This document shows positions 30,370 through 37,807 of a stretch of 40,905 nt of DNA, piece after piece. The notes beneath the pieces were generated by a model, which had not been told where the DNA came from, ran no database searches, and saw nothing but the letters and a program-made list of their open reading frames with translations. Origin of the DNA: Parafrankia discariae (GTDB taxonomy: Bacteria > Actinomycetota > Actinomycetes > Frankiales > Frankiaceae); NCBI RefSeq assembly GCF_000373365.1, contig NZ_KB891237.1:1-40905 (forward strand). Direction: 5' to 3'. Every line of letters begins with the position of its first letter. Positions within the stretch are counted from its first letter, which is position 1. A program made the translations under genes and the position numbers.

Positions 30370-31395
30370 GTGACCGCCGTGGCGCGGCGCCCCGGAGTGG
30401 GCCTGCCACCCGTGGAACAGCTCCGGCCCGGCCTGTGGAGCATCCCGGTGCCGTTGCCGACGTCCGGCCTGAGCCACGTTTTCGTCTACCTGTTCGAGAC
30501 GGATCATGGCGCCTACGTGATCGACAGCGGCTGGGACACCGACGCCGCCTTCGCCGCGGTCGAGGCGGGCCTGGCCATCGCCGGCTACCAGGTCACGGAC
30601 CTGCGCGGGATCATGCCGACCCACATGCACCCCGACCACTACGGTCTCGCCGGGCGGCTGCGTGAGGCGTCCGGGGCGTGGATCGCGCTGCACCCGGCGG
30701 ACGCCGCCCTGCTGCGTGACCATCCGACCGATCCGATGGAGCTGTTCGAGGCCGCGAACGCGGGGATGCTGCGGGCCGGCGCGCCCGCCGACGCCCTGCG
30801 GGACTTCACCGTCGACATGCTGCCGCCCGGCCCGCTGCCCGCGCTGCCGCAGCCGGACATCCTGCTCGAGGACGGGGACCGCCCGGACGTGCCCGGCTGG
30901 GACCTGCGCGCGGTCTGGACACCCGGCCACTCCCCGGGCCATCTGTGCTTCTGGGAGCCGGCCAACCGCCTGCTGCTCTCCGGTGACCACGTGCTGCCGC
31001 GGATCACGCCGAACATCCCGTTCGAGCCGCGGGCCACGGACGACCCGCTGGGCGACTACCTGCGCTCGCTGGACAAGGTCGACACCCTGCCCGCGGAGGG
31101 CACGCTGCCGGCGCACGAGTACCGCTTCGAAGGCCTGTCGTCCCGGCTGGCCGAGCTGCGCCTGCACCACGAGCACCGGTTCGCCGAGGTGACCGCCGCG
31201 CTGCGCCCCGGCGCGACCACCGCCTGGGAGGTCGCCCGGCTCATGACGTGGTCGCGGCCGTGGGACGAGATCGGGGGCTTCATGAAGCGCAGCGCCGTCT
31301 CCGAGGCGCTCGCGCATCTGCGGGCGCTCGAACGGCGCGGGCTTGTGCGCGAGCGGCCCGGGGAACCTCCCACCTGGCGGCTCACCGGGCCCTGA
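30370..31395 (+). CDS. Metallo-beta-lactamase-fold hydrolase with winged-helix C-terminus
   Basis: A 341-residue MBL-fold enzyme. The metal site is complete: THMHPDHYG (H-x-H-x-D-H), the later His in TPGHSPGH, the bridging Asp in LLLSGDHVLP and the final His in PAHEYRF. The chain before the core contains HVFVYLFETDHGAYVIDSGW, typical of the glyoxalase II-like/LACTB2-like branch. The C-terminal 90 residues (EVARLMTWSRP, then SAVSEALAHLRALERRGLV) form a small helical or winged-helix domain. Likely reactions are hydrolysis of a thioester or other ester; the substrate is unknown. The GTG start has no clear ribosome-binding site. It precedes glnX1 by about 60 bp but is not obviously linked to it in function. 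Confidence 0.82.
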   Translation: MTAVARRPGVGLPPVEQLRPGLWSIPVPLPTSGLSHVFVYLFETDHGAYVIDSGWDTDAAFAAVEAGLAIAGYQVTDLRGIMPTHMHPDHYGLAGRLREASGAWIALHPADAALLRDHPTDPMELFEAANAGMLRAGAPADALRDFTVDMLPPGPLPALPQPDILLEDGDRPDVPGWDLRAVWTPGHSPGHLCFWEPANRLLLSGDHVLPRITPNIPFEPRATDDPLGDYLRSLDKVDTLPAEGTLPAHEYRFEGLSSRLAELRLHHEHRFAEVTAALRPGATTAWEVARLMTWSRPWDEIGGFMKRSAVSEALAHLRALERRGLVRERPGEPPTWRLTGP

Positions 31396-31456
31396 TCGGA
31401 CGTCCGCCGGCGGCGGTCATCGCGGCTGCGGCGATTGGGTGAACTGTGTACGATGC

Positions 31457-32989
31457 GTGACTGTGACGACGCAGGCTCCGGCTGCCGTCCGGTCCGTTCG
31501 CCAGTTTCTCGCTGTCGGCGCGGGCTCGCGGTTCGTCGGAGTCCTCGCGGTGCTGATCGGGGCGCTCCTGCTCGCCGGGGCGGTGAGCCGCGCGGTGGTC
31601 GCCCAGCGCCTCGACGCCACGGAGAGCCTCCAGAAGCGGTCCGCCGCCGCGCTGATCATCGCCGAGCGGCTGCGGGCCGCTCTCGCCCAGGCGGACGCGA
31701 CCGCCGCGGCCAACGTCTTCGCCTGGGCCGATCTCGTGCCGTCCCGCCCGTCGTCGCCCGCGGAGCGCCGCGCGGACTACGACCGGGTGAAGGCCAGCGG
31801 CTTCTACACCGGTGACCACAGCGGGGACGCCACCGTCACCGGGCCCACGAGTGACGACGCGGCTTCCGGCGGGGCCGCCGCTTCCCGCGGGACCGCGCCG
31901 GCGGCCCCCAACGAGTACAGCGCCGCGGTGCGTTCGGCGACGACGGCGCTGCTCGACCTGCGGGAGGTCGACCCGGGGGAGTGCGGGCCGGCCCGAGCAC
32001 CGGGTTCTCCCGCGGCCGCCACGCACTGCGCGATGAGCCGGATCGCCACCCTGATCCCCGAGTACGTGGGCCTGGTCGCCGAGGCGTCCGCGAACACCCG
32101 GGCGGGAAACACCGTCGGCGGCTCCTACCAGCGTCTGGCGTCCGACCTGATGGCGACGAGCATCCTCGGCCAGACGAACCTGCTGGTCACCGCCTACGGC
32201 GACCGGGTGGACGCCGACTACCGCCGGGCGACCGGTGGCCACGGTGAGGACCTGCTGCTCCTCGTGCTGGCCTTCGCGCTGGTCGCCCTCGTGGGCGCGC
32301 AGGTGTACGTGCACCGCCGCACGCGGCGGATCCTCAACGCCGGCCTGCTCGCCGCGACCGGCGCGCTCGGCGCGCTCGCGGTGGCCTGCCTGTTCCTGCT
32401 CGGCGGGCAGCAGAGCCGGCTGTCCGCCGCCCAGCGGGGCGACTTCGTGCCGATGACCCTGCTGGCCGCCTCGCGCACCCTCGCCCTTGAGGCGCGGACC
32501 TGCGAGTACCTGTCCCTGGCGTCGCTGGGCAACGGCGGCGGCGCCGACGCGTGCTTCCAGCGCGCGGTCGCCGGCCTCGGCTACGGCCTGGACGGCCGCC
32601 CCACCCCGAGGGGGGGCGCACTCTCGGCCGCCCTGGCCGAGCTTCCCGCCGAGCGGGCCGGGCTGACGGCCGAGTTCTCCGCCTGGTTGCGGGAGCGCGG
32701 CGAGGTCGTCGCGACCCTGCGGCGCCCGCCGCGTCCGACCGGTGACGCCGCCGGCAGCCCGGACGTCTTCGACGACGTGGTCGGCATGACCCTGCGCTCG
32801 GAGCACTTCGACCGGTTCATCACCCAGGTGGACGGGCTGGTGAACGGCCATCTCGGCGGCTTCGACACCGACGTGGACGCCGCGTCCGCCGACGTCCGCC
32901 TGCTCGCCGCGATCCTGCCGGTCGCTCTGCTCACCGCGGCGTCCTGCTGCGTGATCGGGATCGGCGTCCGGGTCCGGGAGTACCTGTGA
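31457..32989 (+). CDS. GlnX-like membrane sensor, first copy (GlnX1)
   Basis: A protein of about 510 residues with the architecture of mycobacterial GlnX, the membrane partner of GlnH and PknG. Membrane helices lie at about 27-48, 265-285, 295-316 and 480-503, giving two large extracellular sensor regions (49-264 and 317-479) and short cytosolic ends. The first region contains PEYVGLVAEASANTRAGNTV followed by GGSYQRLASDLM, a pattern shared with the second copy at 37804-39531. Each chain ends REYL or REYG. Cysteines at 175 and 191 could pair. There is no enzymatic domain. GTGs at 31457 or 31463 are possible starts; TACGAT (31449-31454) suggests a leaderless transcript from 31463. The stop overlaps the GlnH1 start by GTGA. 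Confidence 0.78.
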   Translation: MTVTTQAPAAVRSVRQFLAVGAGSRFVGVLAVLIGALLLAGAVSRAVVAQRLDATESLQKRSAAALIIAERLRAALAQADATAAANVFAWADLVPSRPSSPAERRADYDRVKASGFYTGDHSGDATVTGPTSDDAASGGAAASRGTAPAAPNEYSAAVRSATTALLDLREVDPGECGPARAPGSPAAATHCAMSRIATLIPEYVGLVAEASANTRAGNTVGGSYQRLASDLMATSILGQTNLLVTAYGDRVDADYRRATGGHGEDLLLLVLAFALVALVGAQVYVHRRTRRILNAGLLAATGALGALAVACLFLLGGQQSRLSAAQRGDFVPMTLLAASRTLALEARTCEYLSLASLGNGGGADACFQRAVAGLGYGLDGRPTPRGGALSAALAELPAERAGLTAEFSAWLRERGEVVATLRRPPRPTGDAAGSPDVFDDVVGMTLRSEHFDRFITQVDGLVNGHLGGFDTDVDAASADVRLLAAILPVALLTAASCCVIGIGVRVREYL

Positions 32990-34152
32990 CCAGGCGCCGC
33001 CGGCCCGGCTCTCGCGCCCGGGTGACCGCCGCGCTCGCCGCGCTCGGGATCGGGCTGGGGCTCGCCGCGCTGCCGGGCTGCGCGACGACCGGCAGCCCGC
33101 TGCCCCGTCAGGCCCGGCCGCTGCCACCCGCCGACGGCGTCGCCGCCCCGGCCCGTACCGAGGCATCCGCCGGCACCGCGGGGCCGTCGGCGTCGCCGGG
33201 TCCGTCGGCGCCGGCCTGCGTCGCCCGCGCGAGCATGCCCCCGCTCGCCACGCTGCCGCCGCCGGGAGCGCGCGGGTCGCGGATCGAGGCGATCCGGCGC
33301 TACGGCTACCTACGCGTCGGGGTGACCACGGTGGCCCCGCCGTTCGGGTCGATGAACTGGCACACCATGGAGGTGGAGGGTTTCGACCCGGCCATCGCCC
33401 GCGAGATCGCCCGGGTCATCCTCGGCGATCCCGACCTGGTCCAGATCCGCGCCGTCGACACGCGGGACCGGGAGTCGCTGCTCGCCGACGGCACCGTCGA
33501 CATCGTCGCCGGCACGATGACGATGACCTGCCTCCGCAAGGAACGGGTCCGTTTCTCCGGGGTCTACTACGAGGCCGCGATGCGCATCCTGGTAACGGCC
33601 GGCGCGGGCCTGCGCACCGTCGCCGACCTGGCCGGGCGGCCGGTCTGCTCCTCGCAGGGGAGCACCTCGTTCGAGAAGATCGCGAACCTGGTGCGCGGGC
33701 CCGGCCGGCCGATCGCGGTGAACCGGGTGGGGATCGTGGACTGCCTGGCCGCGCTCCAGCGCGGTGAGGTGGACGCGGTGGCCACCGACGACACGATCCT
33801 CGCCGGGATGCGCGCCGAGGACGCCACCGTCACCGTCCTGGGCCCGGAGGCGTTCGACGGCGTGCTGGGCCCGGCCGGCCGGGCCGTCCTCGACGAGCCG
33901 TACGGCGTGGCGATCGCCCGCACCGATCTCGGGCCGGGCCTCTCCCCGGCCGAGGCCGCGGCGAACCGGGCCGCCGACGACGACTTCGTCGCCTTCGTCA
34001 ACCGGGTGCTGCTCGACCTGATGACCGGCCCGACCTGGAACACGCTCTACAACCGCTATCTGCGCGACGTCCTGCGGGTGCCGGGCGTGCCCCCGAACGT
34101 CATCCAGCCGAACTGGCCGGACGGCGTGCTCGTCCCGGGCGGCGGATCGTGA
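32986..34152 (+). CDS. GlnH-like amino-acid-binding lipoprotein, first copy (GlnH1)
   Basis: A 388-residue family 3 solute-binding lipoprotein. The signal peptide after an Arg-rich start ends in lipobox LPGC (Cys32); a Pro/Ala/Ser linker follows. The binding domain (about 100-365) has YLRVGVTTVAPPFG, EVEGFDPAIAREIARVI, DIVAGTMTMTCLRKERVRFS and GRPVCSSQGSTSFEKI, all family 3 landmarks; mycobacterial GlnH binds Asp, Glu and Asn. No permease or ATPase is encoded nearby, so it is a receptor and not a transport component. Its GTG overlaps the GlnX1 stop by four bases, so the pair is made together. It converges with pknG, 95 bp away. The exact ligand cannot be read from sequence. Confidence 0.85.
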   Translation: MTRRRRPGSRARVTAALAALGIGLGLAALPGCATTGSPLPRQARPLPPADGVAAPARTEASAGTAGPSASPGPSAPACVARASMPPLATLPPPGARGSRIEAIRRYGYLRVGVTTVAPPFGSMNWHTMEVEGFDPAIAREIARVILGDPDLVQIRAVDTRDRESLLADGTVDIVAGTMTMTCLRKERVRFSGVYYEAAMRILVTAGAGLRTVADLAGRPVCSSQGSTSFEKIANLVRGPGRPIAVNRVGIVDCLAALQRGEVDAVATDDTILAGMRAEDATVTVLGPEAFDGVLGPAGRAVLDEPYGVAIARTDLGPGLSPAEAAANRAADDDFVAFVNRVLLDLMTGPTWNTLYNRYLRDVLRVPGVPPNVIQPNWPDGVLVPGGGS

Positions 34153-34246
34153 TCCGGGTCCAGGCACCGGCGCACGCCCAGTCGCCGTCGCGCGGCGGGA
34201 GAGGGCGCCCGGCCGGGATCGGCTGACTGCCCGCTGGCCCCGCCGA

Positions 34247-36655
34247 TCACCAGAGGGTCCGCGGGCGGATCCGGTTCGCCGCGTCGACGTAGTGGATGCG
34301 CTCGCGGCGGTCACCGGCGAGCCGGGCGATGTCCCGGTACGCCGCCTCAAGCCCCAGCCGCAGCTCGCGGGGGACCAGCCTGCGCCCGAACACCCTCGTC
34401 GGCCCGGTCCCGGACGACTCCGACTGCGGCTCCGGCACCGGTGCGCCGGTGCCGACCAGGCACAGCGCGGCGGCGAGGATGTCCAGCCGCAGCTCGGCGC
34501 GGCGCCGCCGGTCGAGACCGAGCCGCGGCCGGGAGCTCTCGAGGATCGCCTCGGCGCTGCGCAGGTCGTCCAGGGACACCACGGGTGGAACCGGGCCGGT
34601 CTGCTCGGGCCGCAGGTGCGAGCCGACGAGCACCCCGATCATCCGCACCCGGGCGGCCGTGTAGGCGTGCGTGGACGCCGGCACCCGCCGATAGGCGTCG
34701 AGCTTGCCGTCCCGGTCGTCGAGGCAACGGGCCAGCCCGAACGCGGCGCTGGTGATCGCCGGGTCGACCTGGCTGACGACGTCGAACAGCTCGGCGGCGC
34801 GGCCCCGGTCACCGGCGGCGGCACTGGCGGTCGCGACGGCGAGCCGCGGCGCCAGCTCGCCGGGCATGCGCGCGTAGATCCTCTCGAACGCCGCGGCGGC
34901 CTGCTCCGCCCGCCCGGCCGCCAGGTCGAGCAGGCCCTGGCACCAGATCACCCGCCATTCCAGCGGGTAGGCCGCGGCCAGTTCCCGCACCGTCAGCTGG
35001 GCCTGCTCGGTGTGGCCGGCGCGCATCTGGGCCCGGGCCAGCGCCAGCCGGGTCTGCCGGGTCGGCCGCGCGACCTCCGCGAGCCGGTCGGCCAGCGCGG
35101 CCGGGTCCTCCCCCAGGGTGGTCGCGAGCACCCGGGCCTGCGGGTCGTCCGCGTCGATGCGCAGGTCGGGCAGGATCTCCCAGACCGTCGGTGGCTCGTC
35201 GTCCTCGCCGTGCCCGCCGTCGTCGGGTTCCCCCGTCGGATGCAGCTCCGGCTCGAACCAGCGGCTGGCCAGCGGGGGGACGTTCCCCTCGGTGCGCGAG
35301 ACGATCTCGTAGAGCACGCCGGTGAGCTCCTCGGCGAACTCGGCAACGGTCGCGAACCGGTCGGCCGGGTCGCTCGCCGTGCCCCGGCGCAGCAGGTGGT
35401 CGAGGGACTCGAAGTCGAGCAGTGGCGCGTGTCCGTCCCGCGGTGGCAGGCCGTGCCGGTGGACGTCCAGGAAGCCCGGGAACCGACCGAGGACGAGTCG
35501 GGCCAGCGTGCGGGCGGCGGCGAAGACGTCCGAGGCGACGGTCGGCACGCTGTGCCGGGTCACCTCCGCCGGGCGGAACTCGCCGTCCTCCAGCTCCGGG
35601 GCGCGGTACCCGGGCGTCGACAGGAAGCTGGAGAACTGGTCGTCGAGGCGCCGCGCGCCACCGAGGTCGATCAGCGTGACCTGCTCGGTGCTGACCATGA
35701 TGTTGTCCGGTTTGAGGTCGCAGTACGCCAGCCCGCGCCGGTGCAGATGGCTCAGCGCGGGCAGCAGCCGCAGCAGGTACCGGATGGCGTCCGCGGGTGG
35801 CAGCGGCAGCGGCCGGCCGTCCGGGCCGGGCGGCTGGGTCTCGGCCAGCCGGGACAGCGACACCCCCGGGACGTACTCCATGACGATGTAGTCCTCGCCC
35901 CGGTGCGAGACGTAGTCACGGATCTTCACGATGTTCGGGTGGTTGACGGAGATCAGCATCCGCCGTTCCACCTCGGCTATCCGCCGCGCCTCCGGGTTCG
36001 CCACGTCGAGCAGGCCCTTGAGCACCACCCAGGCCTGGATGTCGTCGTCACCCAGATTGTCGTTCGTCGCCGCGTACACCCAGCCCATCCCGCCGTGGCC
36101 GATCGCGCCGTGCACGGTGTACTGCTGCCCGACGTGATCGCCGGCGACGAGCTTGACCGTGAACGAGTACGGCTGTCGGCAGCGGGGACAGACCCCCTCC
36201 AGCTCGACGGCGCCGTCCGGGCCGGGCCGGGCGACCCTGGTGCCGCACGCGGCGCACTCGCGCAGGTTGTTCGGCACGTTCGGGCTCGACAGCAGCACGG
36301 GACGGTTCGCCACGACGACGTCGCGCCGAACGGGCAGCCGCAGCGGGTCGCGATCCTTGGCCGCCGGGCGGGAGACGCTGATCGGCTGGGTGGGAACCAG
36401 CACGGGATCGGCGGTGTCCGGTTCCCGCCCGGTTCCCCGCTCCGAGGCCTGCCCGGCTTCCCGCTCCGGGTCCTGTTCGGCTTCCCGCTCCGGGGGCGCC
36501 GCCTGTGCCGGTATCGGCACAGGTACCGGCCCGGACTCCGTTTCCGTTTCCGACTCCGGGCCAGGCGCGCCGCACCGGTTGCAGAAGCCGCTGGTCATGA
36601 TGACCCCGCCGACGCAGCCGGGCCGGACGCACGCGACGCCCGTCGGCTCGCTCAT
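34247..36655 (-). CDS. pknG: PknG-type Ser/Thr protein kinase
   Basis: An 802-residue soluble kinase with the PknG layout. The N-terminus has an extra zinc-ribbon-like set (C9, C14, C25, C28), then a low-complexity Glu/Pro segment. A rubredoxin-like module follows (C134, C137, C156, C159, with the same spacing as in M. tuberculosis PknG). The kinase domain has GHGGMGWVYAA and K213. The usual HRD is YCDLKPDN (D313) and DFG is DLGG (D330), as in PknG, which has no activation-loop phosphosite. TPR repeats fill about 510-800. PknG senses amino-acid status through GlnH/GlnX and phosphorylates the FHA protein GarA. The start is set by GAGGGG; the ATG overlaps a 27-codon ORF. The upstream neighbours are glnH2 and glnX2. 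Confidence 0.93.
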   Translation of the reverse strand: MSEPTGVACVRPGCVGGVIMTSGFCNRCGAPGPESETETESGPVPVPIPAQAAPPEREAEQDPEREAGQASERGTGREPDTADPVLVPTQPISVSRPAAKDRDPLRLPVRRDVVVANRPVLLSSPNVPNNLRECAACGTRVARPGPDGAVELEGVCPRCRQPYSFTVKLVAGDHVGQQYTVHGAIGHGGMGWVYAATNDNLGDDDIQAWVVLKGLLDVANPEARRIAEVERRMLISVNHPNIVKIRDYVSHRGEDYIVMEYVPGVSLSRLAETQPPGPDGRPLPLPPADAIRYLLRLLPALSHLHRRGLAYCDLKPDNIMVSTEQVTLIDLGGARRLDDQFSSFLSTPGYRAPELEDGEFRPAEVTRHSVPTVASDVFAAARTLARLVLGRFPGFLDVHRHGLPPRDGHAPLLDFESLDHLLRRGTASDPADRFATVAEFAEELTGVLYEIVSRTEGNVPPLASRWFEPELHPTGEPDDGGHGEDDEPPTVWEILPDLRIDADDPQARVLATTLGEDPAALADRLAEVARPTRQTRLALARAQMRAGHTEQAQLTVRELAAAYPLEWRVIWCQGLLDLAAGRAEQAAAAFERIYARMPGELAPRLAVATASAAAGDRGRAAELFDVVSQVDPAITSAAFGLARCLDDRDGKLDAYRRVPASTHAYTAARVRMIGVLVGSHLRPEQTGPVPPVVSLDDLRSAEAILESSRPRLGLDRRRRAELRLDILAAALCLVGTGAPVPEPQSESSGTGPTRVFGRRLVPRELRLGLEAAYRDIARLAGDRRERIHYVDAANRIRPRTLW

Positions 36656-36735
36656 CGGCCCGGCCCCTCGGCCAGCCCCAGCCGCGCGGCCTTCCCGTGC
36701 CCGGCTGCCGAGACGATCCGATCGTCAGCGGTCAT
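36652..36735 (-). CDS. 27-codon ORF translationally coupled to pknG
   Basis: ATG at 36735 with a full AAGGAGG site seven bases upstream (CCTCCTT at 36743-36749 on the plus strand). The peptide is MTADDRIVSAAGHGKAARLG then LAEGPGR. Its TGA overlaps the pknG ATG as ATGA (36652-36655), so ribosomes ending here could restart on pknG. It fills part of the 147-bp gap between glnH2 and pknG. It may be a leader peptide that sets PknG output or a small protein in its own right; no homologue is known to me. Confidence 0.5.
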   Translation of the reverse strand: MTADDRIVSAAGHGKAARLGLAEGPGR

Positions 36736-36802
36736 CACCCACCCTCCTTCCCGGGTGCCGCCGGGCGGCCCGCGCCTCCGGTGCCGCCAGCCCCGTGCGT
36801 GG

Positions 36803-37807
36803 TCAACGTTTCCACCGCGGTTCGGGTGGCCGCGAGTCCTCGCAGGGCATCTCGTCGTGGTCCTCCCATTTCCTGCATAGTTCCAGCCACGCCCCCTCAT
36901 CGCGCCGTAGACGTTCCAAAACCCCGTTGACGAATCCGGCGAGCTCGGTGTCGTCTCGTTCGAACGCGACACTGTAGTATTCGTCCGGCCACTGGGGGAA
37001 CTCGCCCAGGACGGCGGTGGAATCCTGCTTCAGCATCCCCACCAGGCTTGCGTCGTTCGCGGCCACGACGTCGACCTCACCCTGCTGGAAGGCGACCAGA
37101 CAGTCGGACAGCTCGTCGAGATGATCCACGATCTCGAAGGTCGGATAAATTTCATGGGCATTCTCCAGGTTTGTCAGCGTTGTCGTGCCCCGCGGGGCGC
37201 ACACCTTTTTCCCGGCGAGTTCCTCCGGGGAGTCGATGCCCGGCCCCGCACCCGAGGACGGGCGCTCCCGATGGGAGAGCAGCCGTGGATGAGCGGTGAA
37301 GTAACCCGCGGACAAACCCACCCGCGCGGCTCGTAACCTCGAGTAGGTCAGGGTACTGACGAGGATGTCGACCTCCCCGTTCTCGACCGCCGGCAGCCGT
37401 TCCGCGTAGCTGACCGGGCGGTACCGGATCCTCGTGTCCGTCTCACCCGGCCCAAACAGCGCCTGCGCGATCCGCTGGGCGAGGTCGACGTCGAAGCCCT
37501 CGAACCGGCGGAACACCGGATTCCACGCGCCACGGGTCTGGGTGTCACGCGAGACACCCACCCACAGGAAACCGCGCCCGCGGATCCGGTCGACTGACCC
37601 TCCCGGCACGAGGTCCTCGACGTCGATCGGCGGGACGAGGTCGGTCGGCGTTCCGGCCTCGGGCGCGGCGACCTGGCCGGCCTCGGCCGACGCGGTCACC
37701 AGCGGCTCCCAGGGCTGGTCGGCCGCCTGGGACAAATCGCCGTGGACGGTCGAACACCCGGCCAGCGCCACCGCGGCCACCAGCGGCACCAGCGCGGCGC
37801 GTCTCAC
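36803..37807 (-). CDS. glnH: GlnH-like amino-acid-binding lipoprotein, second copy (GlnH2)
   Basis: A 334-residue family 3 solute-binding lipoprotein, clearly diverged from GlnH1. The signal peptide is MRRAALVPLVAAVALAGC with lipobox LAGC (Cys18). The binding domain runs from about 75 to 320: FLWVGVSRDTQTRG, RRFEGFDVDLAQRIAQALFG, VDILVSTLTYSRLRAARVGLS, GKKVCAPRGTTTLTNLENA and LVAFQQGEVDVVAAND. The Arg after the STLTY segment is a candidate for binding the ligand carboxylate. Its GTG overlaps the glnX2 stop by four bases and pknG follows on the same strand, matching the mycobacterial order glnX-glnH-pknG. This is therefore the better candidate for the ancestral PknG receptor. Confidence 0.87.
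   Translation of the reverse strand: MRRAALVPLVAAVALAGCSTVHGDLSQAADQPWEPLVTASAEAGQVAAPEAGTPTDLVPPIDVEDLVPGGSVDRIRGRGFLWVGVSRDTQTRGAWNPVFRRFEGFDVDLAQRIAQALFGPGETDTRIRYRPVSYAERLPAVENGEVDILVSTLTYSRLRAARVGLSAGYFTAHPRLLSHRERPSSGAGPGIDSPEELAGKKVCAPRGTTTLTNLENAHEIYPTFEIVDHLDELSDCLVAFQQGEVDVVAANDASLVGMLKQDSTAVLGEFPQWPDEYYSVAFERDDTELAGFVNGVLERLRRDEGAWLELCRKWEDHDEMPCEDSRPPEPRWKR

Noticed and set aside
31435-31460. Typical -35 element for glnX1
   Set aside because: Although TACGAT gives a reasonable -10, no TTGACA-like hexamer lies at 16-18 bp spacing, so only the -10 is mentioned.
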